In this document: one piece after another, positions 31,937-48,754 of the stretch
Numbering within the stretch: position 1 is the first letter of the stretch
Layout of the letters: each line of letters opens with the position of its first letter
NCBI GenBank assembly: GCA_030704615.1
Contig: CM060733.1
Span: forward strand, 59,830,001 to 59,894,000
Length of the DNA: 64,000 nt
Direction: 5' to 3'
Source of the DNA: Takakia lepidozioides
Lineage: Eukaryota; Streptophyta; Takakiopsida; Takakiales; Takakiaceae
Made by a program: the position numbers and the translations under genes
Notes under the pieces: generated by a model
What the model saw: only the letters and a program-made list of their open reading frames with translations
Databases searched by the model: none
What the model was told of the DNA's origin: nothing

Positions 31937-32690
31937 CCAACCAGCAACCCCAGAAATTAGACTCAAATTAGATGCTATAGATGTGATGTGTTGCCCACCT
32001 TTTAAGTTCTGAAACGTACAAAAGAAATTTCTCCTGTTGTTCCTGTGTCAGAAAGAGAGGTGAAAGAGAGAGGACTCTATACTTCCCTGTAGTGATATGA
32101 CCAACTGGGAAATTGTTCACACAAAATTCTAGTTTTCCTTGCTATCCAGCACGGTTACGTCAAAAACCTAATAGTTCGAGATTGTCTTATAAGCAATAGC
32201 AAAATGGAAACTCTTGCATGATGACCACAATTTTCCGTGCAAAGATCTTGCACGACGGGAGAGATGAAGGGCAGCTTGCAACCCCAAACAGCAAGCACTG
32301 TAGAGATGCTTCGTTCTGCCTTCTCGCAGGACTCCAGCGCAGACGAAGATAACATCGCGCGTGACGACGCGTAAGACGGCTCCATGTGTCGCGGATGGAA
32401 TAGGGCACTACGCATACTCATACCGACGATCATCCAGGGAGTTGAGATAATCATCCATAACGGTCGGGTGATCATCCAGGCGGACGACGGGTCATCCGTG
32501 CAGGCCAGGCAAACCCTAGCAGATGAGATCACTGTCTCTTGTGTCTCGCATCTCTTTTCCGGATCCCTCGTTGCTCGCATTCTTCCTTTGATTTCTAGAC
32601 GTTGTAGGGTGCGGAAGGAAGGGCATCTAAGTTGTTTGGAAGGCCGTATAGATAAGAAGAGAAAGAGGCGGATTTACGTGGTACTCATGT
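31937..32690 (+). promoter_or_regulatory. Intergenic and upstream region of the CK2 alpha gene
   Basis: It contains a 108-codon open frame with its own ATG (32384-32710) that overlaps the CK2 start codon in another frame. If transcribed in the leader this would act as an overlapping upstream frame. It shows no domain. No TATA element was identified. Confidence 0.35.
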
Positions 32691-38311
<5,621 letters not shown>

Positions 38312-41300
38312 CAAGGACAGAAACCTCAAGCGTGCACGCACTTCTTTGAACAACAATCCACTGATGGATGCTTGTGGTTTCATGTATAGTCACCATCTTC
38401 ATGACCTAAATAGAACGTTTGGTGTTGTTTGAAAGGAGTGCAAAGTATTGCCTCTTTCTGAAGGCACACATGGTTGAAAAGTTGGACAAGCACTTTTGGG
38501 GTTACGATTTCCACCTGCTAGACTTGCTATGGCTTGTGGAAGTTGCATTTGTCAGCCGTTTAGAGGCTCCATATTTGCATGATGGCCTTGCCTCTGCAGC
38601 TCATTGATGCATCAGAGTCATCTGCTTTTGCATCATTGATTTGCTGTCTTCATGCAACATAATGTCTTTGAGTGTAGAAATCTTTGGCAGCCTGCAGCTT
38701 GTTCCCACTGAGCTTCCCCTCTACTTCGTACTTACACCTTGTATGTCTCTTTCCCTTCCAAAACGCTTATGAAGTTTCCCTCCAAAGTCTATATGTTGAG
38801 ACTTAGGTGGACATTCAAATACGACCCGTACAGAAAAAATCTTCCCTTCTCAGTTTTAAATACAATACAATCCCCATGATGATTTGGCATGAGGTAGGTA
38901 GAAGATTTTTATGGTTGATTTTAAAAATAAAATAATTTTTTTCCTGTTGTGATTCTTACTTTCATCTACGTAATCAAACCCTCAAACGCACTCGAGAAAG
39001 TTGTCTCACAGCAACTCAAGTTATGTGAGATAATCTAGTGACAAAGTTTTGTCATCCACAATGATTTCAAAACTGTTTGTATGTTTACAGTATGTTGAAG
39101 GCCTTCTGACAAAGTGGGATTGTAAACCACACATTTCACTTTGAATTCATCGATATGGACATCACATTTGGTGAAATTTATGTATAGGTAACTTGGGAAC
39201 AAGGATGCTGCGGCAGTGTTTTCTGTTCTCTTTTTACCTTAAAAACTTTTCTGGCGAAAAATCACCAGATTTAGACCTTGAAAATGGGTAAAAATCGAAA
39301 AATTCGCCAGAAAGCGCCATCAGGAGCCTGATTTTGCCTACATGGACATGTTTAAACGTGCCACCTGTTATGAAGCCACTTTTCTAACCCTGCCACCTCG
39401 TTATTCTGGCCACATGAGCGCTGTCGAATTTACATGTGGCCCTTGTAGCGATTTTGGAAAAATGAAAAAACAAAACAAAACAAAAAACACTGCATTGTGG
39501 TAATCTTCCAGTCCATACGAGCAAGTGTACCTAGATTGCATCACAAAATAAAATCAATCACATCGAATCATTATATGTGTGATGAAGATAACATATCAAC
39601 TTAAATTATAAATATATCAAGTAACGTATCCAGTTGGCATCCACCTCATATTAGTTACTAGTTACTTCTTGTTGGCATCAGGGTTTGAATGTTTGAACTG
39701 GTGTTCCCGCCATACAGTTACCTCCTCTCCTGTTGAGTACATCTCACATCTCCAGTGTGTGTGCAACTTTGGTGTTATCGGGTATCCTTGTCGCTGCTTG
39801 CAGTGAACAAGTACGTTGATACGTCTGGTCTGAGCTTTGTTTAGTCATTCACTGTGGGTTATGGGCCCACAGCGTGTCTTCTCGGACCACTTCTCATAGT
39901 TTACATCAGAATAGAGATTCTTGATCTTATTGATTTCTTAGAAAATTTCACAGAGTTCTTGTAGAATCTGTTAGATTGGTGCAATCAGGGTAAGTGCTCC
40001 GGACGAAGAGTTCACAAGTGTTTTATTTGCGATGGCGTTGGAGAATTGCAGTACATTCTTAACGTGAGGATTTTGCAGTGGTTCCAGAAGCGATCGAACC
40101 TGTACAGATCTGTAGTCATACTGGGTTCCATGAAATTCTTGAAGAGACACAACATGTCTTCTGGGAGAAATCATGCAGGTGCATCCTCATTCAGAAGTGC
40201 TGGGGAGATCTCGTCCTGTTTTGAAGAGCTTCCCTAGGACTTATTCGACAGCAGACAAGATTGTGCCACAGGTGTAGGGGGAATGCTCAATGAGCTGGCG
40301 AGAGGCTGGAGACGGGAGATGCGTTTCCAGACTCCAGACGTCTGCTAGCACCAGCCGCGGGACGCCCCATTGTCGATGAAAGCTTATTAATGAGAGTAAA
40401 TTTGTGAGTTGTCAAGCGTTGTCTGTTTCTAACTTCGACTTCCCAGGAATGGGCAAAAAATACATCATGTGTGAGTTCACTGTATATCTCCGATGCACAA
40501 GCTGCAGTAGAAGATCATCCTTTCCAGTCACATGTGGAAGAGCCCGTGTGGAGTAGTAGGCCGCCTCTTGGCGACCCCCCGGATATGCGTTAAATGCTTG
40601 AATCCCAGGTGTACAAACTTGGCCCAGGATCATGCCCATTGCCTAGTTAAGATTTCATTTTCACGAATTGGCTGAAGTTGAGTCCGCTCCGTGGATGGTG
40701 GTGGAGAAGCTTCGTAATTGGAGAATGCAATTTAATGTAATCTGAGCTGTAGGCTGCTCCTGAGTTTGTTACAAGTTATACTGTGTTTCCAACAAACATT
40801 CCAGGCTTGAATTTCAGCTCCCCAGGTGAGGCAATTTGGAGCTGAAACTGCAGCCCGGCCGTCTAACTGTGACAATAGTACGGGAACCCGCTTTCAAGAT
40901 GAACATGGAGATGGTTTGGCAAGTCGTCCGGATCCGTTTATTCATGATCCTATATGTGCGTTAAAAGAGAGAACACAAACTGTGCATTCATGAGTGACGA
41001 TAACCGGCCATTGATCCTGAATTCAATGAGAGCTGTGAGTTGTTCAACGACGTGGAGGAAGAACCAAGCCTTTGATCTTGCTGTTAATAGTGCCGCACCG
41101 CAACCAACGCTACCAGGGCAGTATCAGTCAGTAATCGCAGGAGTTCGCAAACATCGACAAGTAAATTTTTGGGGATTCATCATCAAAGAGACATGAGCTT
41201 GCGTGAAACCGACCTTGTGAACAATGTTGACTATCCCAGAACAATCCTGACGAAGATTCATGATGTAAACCACTGCTAAAAATAACTGTCATTGCAGGTA

Positions 41301-41834
41301 TTTGTGTCTATTTAATTGATGTACATACATTTAGCAAAGACGTGATCCATTGAGTACTTCAGTCAGTGGGTTGGCACAATAATTTTTGTGAGGACGAGGA
41401 CTGCCATCGGAAGAAACTATTAACATGTGAACTTCAGGATCGATTTGAATTGAAGATTGGCACCTGCAAATTGTGCAGTACGCAAATTTTCACCATGCTA
41501 CAGTCTGTACAATCGGAAACTGTCCTTTCTAAATGTCTAAAACTGCATTTGTTTTGGATGGGTAAACTCTACAGTGAAGATTTGAACAATGTGCAGTAGC
41601 TCTACGCCAATGTGCAGTAACTCTACGGCCTTCTCTCTTTTGAGAGAAATCCCAATAATTGAGAAACTTAGATGCTATGAATGGCGGCAGCTCGCAGCCA
41701 AAAGTCTAGTTTAGGAGTGAGTCAACTCGATCGCACTGATTTACACCCAATCACTGGAGTCGTGCAAGAAAAACAGCCTCCTCAGAGTGGGGTTGAAGAA
41801 TGTAATGGCCGAGTTCTGGCCCACGGAGTTTTAG
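38312..41834. other. 3.5 kb without a recognised gene
   Basis: The stretch starts with the CK2 3' flank and ends with the GPAT 3' flank (from about 41640). Several frames of 60-90 codons occur (for example 40412-40639 on the minus strand, 40954-41196 on the plus strand), none with a recognised domain or convincing splice partners. Confidence 0.4.
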
Positions 41835-43355
41835 CTACTTGTAATCTTGTCGGTAGAATGTGGTCTTGCCGGGCACGCTACCATCATTCCCAGCGAGAAC
41901 CTTGTACTTGTCCCTGCGAGTGAAGTTTGTGCACTGGAAATTCAGTGTCCCTGCAATAACCCTTTGGATGTAGTTGGCTACCTCAACCGATGTTTTTCCA
42001 CCCGCACATGTAAGCTCCATAGGCAGTTGGTTCAAAAATGTAACCTCGTAGACAGGACTTGGGTTCATGAAGAAGAAGAAAGGATCCATGCCCTTCCACC
42101 CTGTGGCAGTCGTGCCGTGGAACATGGACATTCTGTTGAACATCGCCACGGGGGTGATCTTGTCCGTCAGCTCGGCAAAAAGCGCTGAGAATCGTAGAAG
42201 AAATGGCTCCCGGCATGTTGTTCCCTCTGGGCAGATGGCTAAGTCTCCTTCTTCCAAAAGCTTGCTGATGTTGGCAGCATCTTGCTCTCTGTTGCGACTC
42301 AAAGCAACCGTCTTGATTGGGGAAAGGGCCTCGGAGACACGTGAAATGGAATATGTGACTGCTGTGATAGGCCGCCGAAGGGCTATCGACAGGAATATGG
42401 GGTCCAACAAGGTCCGATGGGAGCAGATAAACAGGACTCCCTGTTTCCCATCCTTCACTGCAGGTGGGGGTGTTCCCGTGACCTTTACACGCACCCCGAG
42501 GGCAACGAAAGCGTAGTATGTCAAGGACATGGGGAGCAAGGACGCTGCAGCAATCCGAAGCACAGCAAGAAGGAAACCGATAGGCATCCAGACGAGGGTG
42601 AGAAGAGCGTTGAGTGGAGTAGGGCGTTGCACAAGCCGCCCGTCGTGGAACACGATCGGCTTTGGCAGCTTCTCCTTTTGCACGGCTTGTACCTTGTTGG
42701 CGGGCACCACGTAGCCTTCCTTGCACAGAGCCATGAAGGGGTGGTCAGTCTTGCGGTCGCCGAGGCCAACGTCAGGTGCCTCATCCCCGAAAGTTGCCTT
42801 CAAACAATTTTCTTTCTTCACACCCACAAGGACACCGGGGGCTTTGAGGAAACCTGTTGCGCGCCCGTTCCTGGTCACCTCGATCTCGGACCCAAGTACC
42901 ACATCGGCACCCAGATACTCCGTTGCAAAGGTCTCGACCATTATGCGGGGACTGGCAGTCAGTACATAGCGCTTCCCAAAGGAGGAAAACACACGCCATG
43001 TCTCTGGGTGCAGATCCTCGCAGTAAAACTTTGGCAGAACCGCGCGGGCTACAGTCTCAATTTGAGTCACTTTAAGACCAGCAAAGGTGACAAAGATTAA
43101 CACCTGGATCCCTGCAGCTTCTGAGACGAAGTGATAAAGGAACCAAGCAATGGGGGCGAAGAGGAGGAGGAGCAGAGAACGGAGAAAGCCCCCGGCCTCG
43201 AATGCCACCAGCATGAAGTAGGGAAATGAGCTCCGCCCTCTGACCAGGGTGCCATCCAAATCGGATATTACCGTCTGTTTCTCTCGCCCATCGGAGCTGC
43301 ATTTCTCAATGTAATCGAAGGGCTCCGCCCCAGACATCTTCGCCTTCGGACCCAT
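41835..43355 (-). CDS. Glycerol-3-phosphate acyltransferase with HAD phosphatase domain (GPAT4/6/8 type)
   Basis: A single exon encodes 506 residues, the usual length of the plant sn-2 GPAT family. The N-terminal HAD-like domain has DLDGT with D32 and D34, and GDRKTD with D204. In Arabidopsis these residues are kept in GPAT4, 6 and 8, which release 2-monoacylglycerol, and degraded in GPAT5 and 7. The acyltransferase half has HRTLLD (H313-D318), CPEGTT (E376 region to T380) and the downstream [19 protein letters not shown] block. Hydrophobic stretches at about 59-95 and 250-290 suggest membrane attachment at the ER. Known members make cutin-type lipid precursors from acyl-CoA and glycerol-3-phosphate; that the same product is made here is inference. 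The ATG at 43355 was chosen as the first in-frame Met. The lack of introns is notable. Confidence 0.93.
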   Translation of the reverse strand: MGPKAKMSGAEPFDYIEKCSSDGREKQTVISDLDGTLVRGRSSFPYFMLVAFEAGGFLRSLLLLLFAPIAWFLYHFVSEAAGIQVLIFVTFAGLKVTQIETVARAVLPKFYCEDLHPETWRVFSSFGKRYVLTASPRIMVETFATEYLGADVVLGSEIEVTRNGRATGFLKAPGVLVGVKKENCLKATFGDEAPDVGLGDRKTDHPFMALCKEGYVVPANKVQAVQKEKLPKPIVFHDGRLVQRPTPLNALLTLVWMPIGFLLAVLRIAAASLLPMSLTYYAFVALGVRVKVTGTPPPAVKDGKQGVLFICSHRTLLDPIFLSIALRRPITAVTYSISRVSEALSPIKTVALSRNREQDAANISKLLEEGDLAICPEGTTCREPFLLRFSALFAELTDKITPVAMFNRMSMFHGTTATGWKGMDPFFFFMNPSPVYEVTFLNQLPMELTCAGGKTSVEVANYIQRVIAGTLNFQCTNFTRRDKYKVLAGNDGSVPGKTTFYRQDYK

Positions 43356-43660
43356 GTTATGTTGTTGAAGAAGACCCGATCTTTCGAAGCTACGTCCTGG
43401 CTGCACTATATCAACAGATCGTCTTCACACTGCCCAGTTCTGCTTCTCAAACGATCTGAATATGTCGATCGCGTTCTTGGTGGACCACACCTTGCGTGTA
43501 GTGTAGAGAGGCAGATGTGTGTAGTGCAGAGGCAGAAAACTGACTGTATGTCTCAGACAAGTCGGAGAGAAGAGCGGGCGGGGATGAAGGGAGGTGATGA
43601 GAGAGACTGAGAGATGGTGCGAGTGAGTGAGCGTAGTGTGCGGTTTATATCGAGGGGGGC
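43356..43660 (-). promoter_or_regulatory. Candidate leader and TATA element of GPAT
   Basis: On the minus strand GATATAAACC at about 43643-43652 resembles a TATA box and lies about 290 bases upstream of the ATG. The leader would be roughly 260 bases. No other core element was assigned. Confidence 0.3.
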
Positions 43661-44879
43661 GCAGTGGCACACTGGTCAACTCAGGTTGACAACGACCTCT
43701 GCTCTGGTCCCGCCGCGTCCAACTTATTATTCGCTACGTCGGCCGCCACCCTCTTCTTCTCCGGGTCATCAAAGCTATCATACCCCTGGCAGCCCAGCCG
43801 GGCATCGCATATATTTACCGTATATTTGGCGTGCTGTCATTCTGCCCAAGACAAGAGTGCACTTGATCCGTTGCTGAAAGGAAAATACATACAGACAAGT
43901 GCGTGTTTGTACGCAGTGAGAATCAAGCGCGTTGACATTGCGTACGGCAGAGTGTCAACGCGGTTGGTTGGCCGTCGCCCACATTCAACAAGCGGGCCCA
44001 CCTTCGGACCGCGGTGAACTTGTGGGCCATAATGTACTAGAGAAGGGGGCGCGTTCCCTGGCGTAAAGGACTTTTGGGAGCAGATTCTGCGAGGCCCTGA
44101 TTGGCTGCAGGCCATAATGAGGCAATTAAAGTCAAACTGCCGATTAGGAGAGTCAAACAGCCGATTAGGAACGCAGAAAGCGCCAGCGCCGTGGAGCGTC
44201 GATCTTCTGCATCCTAATTTGCCTCAAAGAATCTGCCCCCAAAATCCTTTACGGCTCTTGGACGCACTCTTGTTGGCGTCCATCAATCCTCTCACTTTTA
44301 CATTCGTTGGTCAGACTGACCAGGTCATTCTTAGATCAAAATTCCACGAAATAAGCCCACTCCAAATACAAAGGAGGTTTTTTGAAAATTCTTTACGCTA
44401 TTTAACCCTTAAGCGCCCAGTGCCCAATGTTGACTTTTTGAAAAAAGTGGACCCCAACTCAGAAAAATGAGAATATCTCAGCGAAAAAAATGTTTTTGGG
44501 AAAATTGACCGGACGTTATGCTCATACCTACCCCTTCCAGACACATGTAAATTTCCAGGCCAATCAGGCGAAAATCAGAGAAACGCCACCGTTGAATGTG
44601 GGGCCCATTTTTTGGGCCCCTCCTAAAACAATAAGGGAAATTGGAGGAATTTGCAATTTTCAATGACAGGATGAAATCTGCAGGACCTCATCCTGCTTAC
44701 AGGTGTTGTCCAGCACATTGGCATTTTGATGAGCCATAGAATGCAAAAAATGGATTCATATTTTCTGATTTACAACTGGTCAAAGTAAGGGGGGTCAAAA
44801 TGCCATAGGCAGCAGCAGTTTTGCTGAAGCACAAAGACAGCTGGCATGTGCACATCAGCTTCCACCTGCTCTCATTCTT
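43661..44879. other. Intergenic DNA
   Basis: No gene is recognised. A TTTAACCCTTAAGCGCCC segment near 44400 resembles repeats near 4697 and 18200. Confidence 0.4.
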
Positions 44880-45205
44880 TGCCCAAGTTCCACACAAGCC
44901 TAAGGTACACAAAATGGAGTCTAGCAACATGAAGACAAAGGCCAGAATCAAGCACAACAGCCAACTACTTCATCTCTCATCCATAGTGGGAGAGCATGGG
45001 TGGGATTTGAACCCACAGAGCTGCCCCAGCTGGCAGCCCATGCTGAAGCCAAATTCCACACAAGCCCAAGCTCCCAAAATATAGAGATGCAAAACAGCCT
45101 CACCTTCATCTCCCACCCTTAGTGGCCAAGCATAGGTGGGATTTGAACCCATGGAGCTGCCCCAACTGGCAGCCCATGCTGAAGGCTTTTGGCCAAGTTC
45201 CACAC
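44880..45205. repeat. Tandem duplication with tRNA-like B-box
   Basis: Two units of about 140 bases share GTGGGATTTGAACCCA and the following GAGCTGCCCCARCTGGCAG (first near 45000, second near 45136). On the minus strand GGTTCAAATCCCACC is a good match to the internal B-box of tRNA genes. No cloverleaf with acceptor stem could be folded by eye, so it is more likely a tRNA-derived repeat than a tRNA gene. Confidence 0.55.
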
Positions 45206-45660
45206 AATCTGTTTAGTCTTGTATCTCTAGCCTGATCTCTTGTTTGTATTCAGTGTTCTCGTCCTTGACAAGCTATGGACTTTTCAAAAACGCATATTTA
45301 TTTACATATATTAGTCCATATGAGTCAAATGACAAATGATTTTGTCACTTCAAATCTATACCTATGATGTGGACCAAAATGACCACCTTAAGTCCAAATT
45401 TCAATGGAATTCACCAATGGCACATAGGAGAATTTGAGTCCATTGTAATTTCATTCACTGCGGTAAAAGTCCACAATGACGGTGTTCAAAAGTCCATAGC
45501 AGAGTCATTTCTTATCGGATTCATGATTGGAGAGTTGCTATGGGTGCGTATTGAAGCTAGAAATCCAATGACATATATATTTTCTATTTTTAATGAGTTA
45601 ATTAAAATTCAATTGATGACACCATCAATTGCAGTAATTTAAAACTTTTTAGCCTCGGAC
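45206..45660. other. AT-rich DNA with GGACTTTT-type motifs
   Basis: TATGGACTTTT (45269) and related TTAGTCCATATGAG segments also occur in the TIR elements at 50.9-54.3 kb, so a decayed relative may lie here, but I could not find paired ends. Confidence 0.3.
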
Positions 45661-45681
45661 TATTTAATAGTAAGCGCGCTT

Positions 45682-45705
45682 CACTTGAAGAACGTTCTTC
45701 AAGTG
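45682..45705. promoter_or_regulatory. Perfect 24-bp palindrome containing a heat-shock-element-like core
   Basis: CACTTGAAGAAC is followed directly by its reverse complement GTTCTTCAAGTG. The centre GAACGTTC fits the nGAAnnTTCn unit recognised by heat-shock factors. It lies about 210 bases upstream of the SAUR-like ATG, just after a TATA-like TATTTAATAG (45661-45670). A regulatory role is inferred; it could also be a hairpin in a leader. Confidence 0.4.
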
Positions 45706-45734
45706 TTACTTGCCTACTCTTACATACTCTGATC

Positions 45735-45895
45735 ACTTGCTAGACTGTCTGATCTTCACTTGGGTACCCTCACAGCCTGTCTGATCTTCGCTTTCGTACT
45801 CGTACAGACTGTCTGATCTTCACTTGCGTACTCTTACAGTCACTTATAGACTTTTTGATCTTCACTTTCGTGCTCTAGACTGTCTGATTTATTTC
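45735..45895. repeat. About 50-bp tandem repeat upstream of the SAUR-like gene
   Basis: Three to four imperfect copies of a unit containing GACTGTCTGATCTTCACTTG and TACTCTTACAG lie directly before the start codon region. They would fall in the promoter or leader. Confidence 0.6.
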
Positions 45896-45912
45896 ACCAG
45901 TTGCTCCACACG

Positions 45913-46437
45913 ATGTGGGCATCCTGTTTCTCACACCCACAGGCGGTGCCAAGGGGCTGTTTCATCAGTACTGGTTCAATATATCCACCGGGGGTCAACT
46001 CTATGAAGCAGCAAAGCCTGATCAAATGTGTGACAAATTCTCATGTCTCACACCCACCAAGAGGCTGCTTCACCTCTGTTTTAAACCCACCGGGGGTCAG
46101 CTCTATCATTAAATTTGTGACAAAATCTGATGCTTCTCACCCACCGGGGGTGCCAAAGGGCTACGTGGATGTCTACGTGGGCACAGAGAGGCGCCGATTT
46201 GTAATCCCAATTGTTCTCCTCAGGAATAAACTAATTGGTGAGCTGCTTGCCAAGACCGAGGAAGAATATGGATACGAGAATGAGGGGCCCGGCGTGCGCA
46301 TCTCTTGCAACCCTGTTCTCTTCGAACAATTCTTGACACGGCAAATTAGAATGTCTTACATGCAGAGAGGCGTACTTAACGGTGGTCCGAGTGTGAGGTC
46401 CCAAGACTCGCGAACTAATACAGACTCCAGCGATTAA
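45913..46437 (+). CDS. SAUR-like auxin-responsive family protein
   Basis: The C-terminal half carries the SAUR core: VPKGYVDVYVGTERRRFVIP, then a helix of the ELLAKTEEEYGY type, then VRISCNPVLFEQFL. This order (VPKG, VYVG, RF-IP, EEE-GF, I-C----F) defines SAUR proteins, which in land plants bind and inhibit PP2C.D phosphatases and promote cell expansion. The frame is 174 residues from the first ATG and has no intron, as is usual for SAUR genes. The N-terminal half is unusual: SHPxxVPRGCF / SHPPRGCF / SHPPGVPKGY segments recur with PPGV between them, as if the core entry had been triplicated. The true start could be a later Met, for example the one at MKQQSLIKC. Function in this organism is not shown by the sequence. 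Confidence 0.78.
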   Translation: MWASCFSHPQAVPRGCFISTGSIYPPGVNSMKQQSLIKCVTNSHVSHPPRGCFTSVLNPPGVSSIIKFVTKSDASHPPGVPKGYVDVYVGTERRRFVIPIVLLRNKLIGELLAKTEEEYGYENEGPGVRISCNPVLFEQFLTRQIRMSYMQRGVLNGGPSVRSQDSRTNTDSSD

Positions 46438-48754
46438 AATACGGTGCACCCCTACAAGAAGATTCCAGCACTTTGAGGACTTTTGTGTGCTTAGTAACAC
46501 TAGCGTTGTACCAACTTGAGCAGCAACTGTTTGAAATTAAGACTTTCTGAATGACATACTGTGGCAAATTTCTAGTTAGTTTTCTGACAGTTCTCTGAGG
46601 CTTCAGTCTAGGTGCGTATGGTGCTCCTGCTACTTTAGGATGCTACTTGACTATCGATTTAGTCAAATGACCAAAGACTTTGGTCTGTGTACTCTGTCTG
46701 CATTGCGCTAAAGGAAAATAACAGCAAATTTCTATCCTACAATTTCTAGCACTTGCTTGATTACATGTCCATCAGCTATGCACACTCAGAGGGTTAGTAT
46801 TGCGTTAGCACATGTGGTCATCTCCAACCAAGAGTAAACCCTCTGTATGTTCGTCTTTAGAATCTCTCCTTGTGATTTCTGTTTCACATCTCCAGCTATA
46901 AATTTAAAAGTGATATACATAAAACAACTCCTGGAAATCTAATTGTAGCAAAGGATCTCGAATAACCCTATAGAGAGTCGAGACTAAACAGATTCCTTAC
47001 ATAAGGCCAGCCTTCTCATGATCTCACCACATGACCAGTACTGGCATCGTTCTTGAGTAGATGGTTTCTGATTTCTGCATATAGTCCGCCTTTCTACATT
47101 AAAATCAGATGGTCTCTCCAGCCTAACATGAAATCGACCACACCTGATCTCACATCGCCGATTTGAGATCCCAATTTTTCTCCTGGCAAAGCACTAATAT
47201 TCACAGTGACATAACTATGTTTCCTAGACTGCAGAAGGGTTTTTTTTTTCCTCCAGTACAACGGCGAAGGGAATATAGTAATTCCACCGTATTCGCAAGA
47301 AACCTGGCTATCACTCTATCGCAGAAGAACCACAGCACAATATACAGATGAATTACCGCGACACGCAAGTACAATGTCAAGATTTTTGATGCTATAAGAT
47401 ACTTCAGTAGGGATCTTGCATGAGTTCTACAACACAGACAAATTAAAGAAGTAGCACAGCTGGAGCTGCCAACTGTAGACTCAATGAGGGAGGTGGCTAC
47501 TGAAACGCAAAACGACGGAGACACGAAAGAAGGTAGCACACGCGCCCCCTCCCCTAGAGCTAGACAAAGTGCCAATGTTGAGGATACAATTAGGGTAAAG
47601 CAAGTAGAGGGCTCTGGGTCTCCTCTGGGTGGAAAGGCCATGGGCTGGTTGAATAACAGGTGGGGGAAACTGGATACGATGCCATGTGATGCCTGAGGAC
47701 TCGGAAACCGACAGATTGAAGTAGCGGTTACCAGTAGGGGAGGTCACCTGTCTGTGAAGGAGGCAAGACGAAGATCGCCCACGGGGAGGAGCTACACAAC
47801 GATGGCAGGGAGGGGAGCCTGCAGGGGAACAGTGGACGAGGGATATGTGCATAGGATCTGATTACGTAGCACGGCGTGGTGGCTGGGTGGACCGGATGTT
47901 GTAACCGGTGCTGTGCAAGACAAGAGGAGGAGGTAGCCTCAGCTCTCCAGGCCATGGTGACAAATAAGTGGCAGATGTCGGGGAGGCGAGCAGGACACAG
48001 ACAGTGGTGAAGGTGGAGACTACATGTTCAAGTCTAGTGAGGGAGCAGAATACCGGATTACAGAAAAACGAGATGGAGAAGGGTGTCCCCGGCGCCAGCC
48101 GCAAGAAGAGAGTGATCAACCTGAGAGCACCAAGCGAGATAAAGTGCAGAGAAGAGAAGAGACACAGGTCTTGCAGGTCCGCGACTTTCCAAAGACTGTG
48201 ATGGCGGCAGTCCAAATTTATTCAGGCTCATTGCATGATCCTCCAGAGGATGACACATGCACTATTTTGAATGCCCGTCCCAATATTTGAGGGTAATTGA
48301 GAAGTCGAAGTAGGGAAGCAGGAACTACTCATGCGTGGGGGAATTTTTTTTCTTCTTCGCCTCCATCGACACAATGTTCGGTAGGATCTCTCGCACACAT
48401 TGTCTCTCAATGGGCGTGGACCTGGGTGGCAGGGATCTTCTGCTCTTGGCCAGCCCTTTCCCTCCTTCGTTTTCCCTATCGCAGTAGTGATTTTTACAAT
48501 GTTTCCTTGATGCCTGAGTTCCAGGGAATATACCTTTTGATCTGCCGAGGTACATTACGTCTGTCTGTAGGTAGACGTTACTCAATTCTGCACGCGTGTA
48601 TTGGAAACTGTGGCAACGATCTTGTGATGGGCATCGACAGATTCTTCCCTCGGTCGTATAGAGAATCTCTCAATCCGAAACTCACTGAACTTCAGCAAGC
48701 TAGTGGAAGGGCTCTCATTAAAGGAAGTAGAGCAGACGAGTCTAAGGGTTGTAT
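46438..48754. other. 2.3 kb without a recognised gene
   Basis: Several medium frames exist on both strands (for example 47201-47641 and 47481-47852 on the minus strand), but none shows a domain. The right part may be retroelement-derived because Copia sequence begins immediately after it. Confidence 0.35.

Noticed and set aside
44999-45060. tRNA gene on the minus strand
   Set aside because: Only the B-box/T-arm is convincing; acceptor and anticodon stems do not pair by eye.
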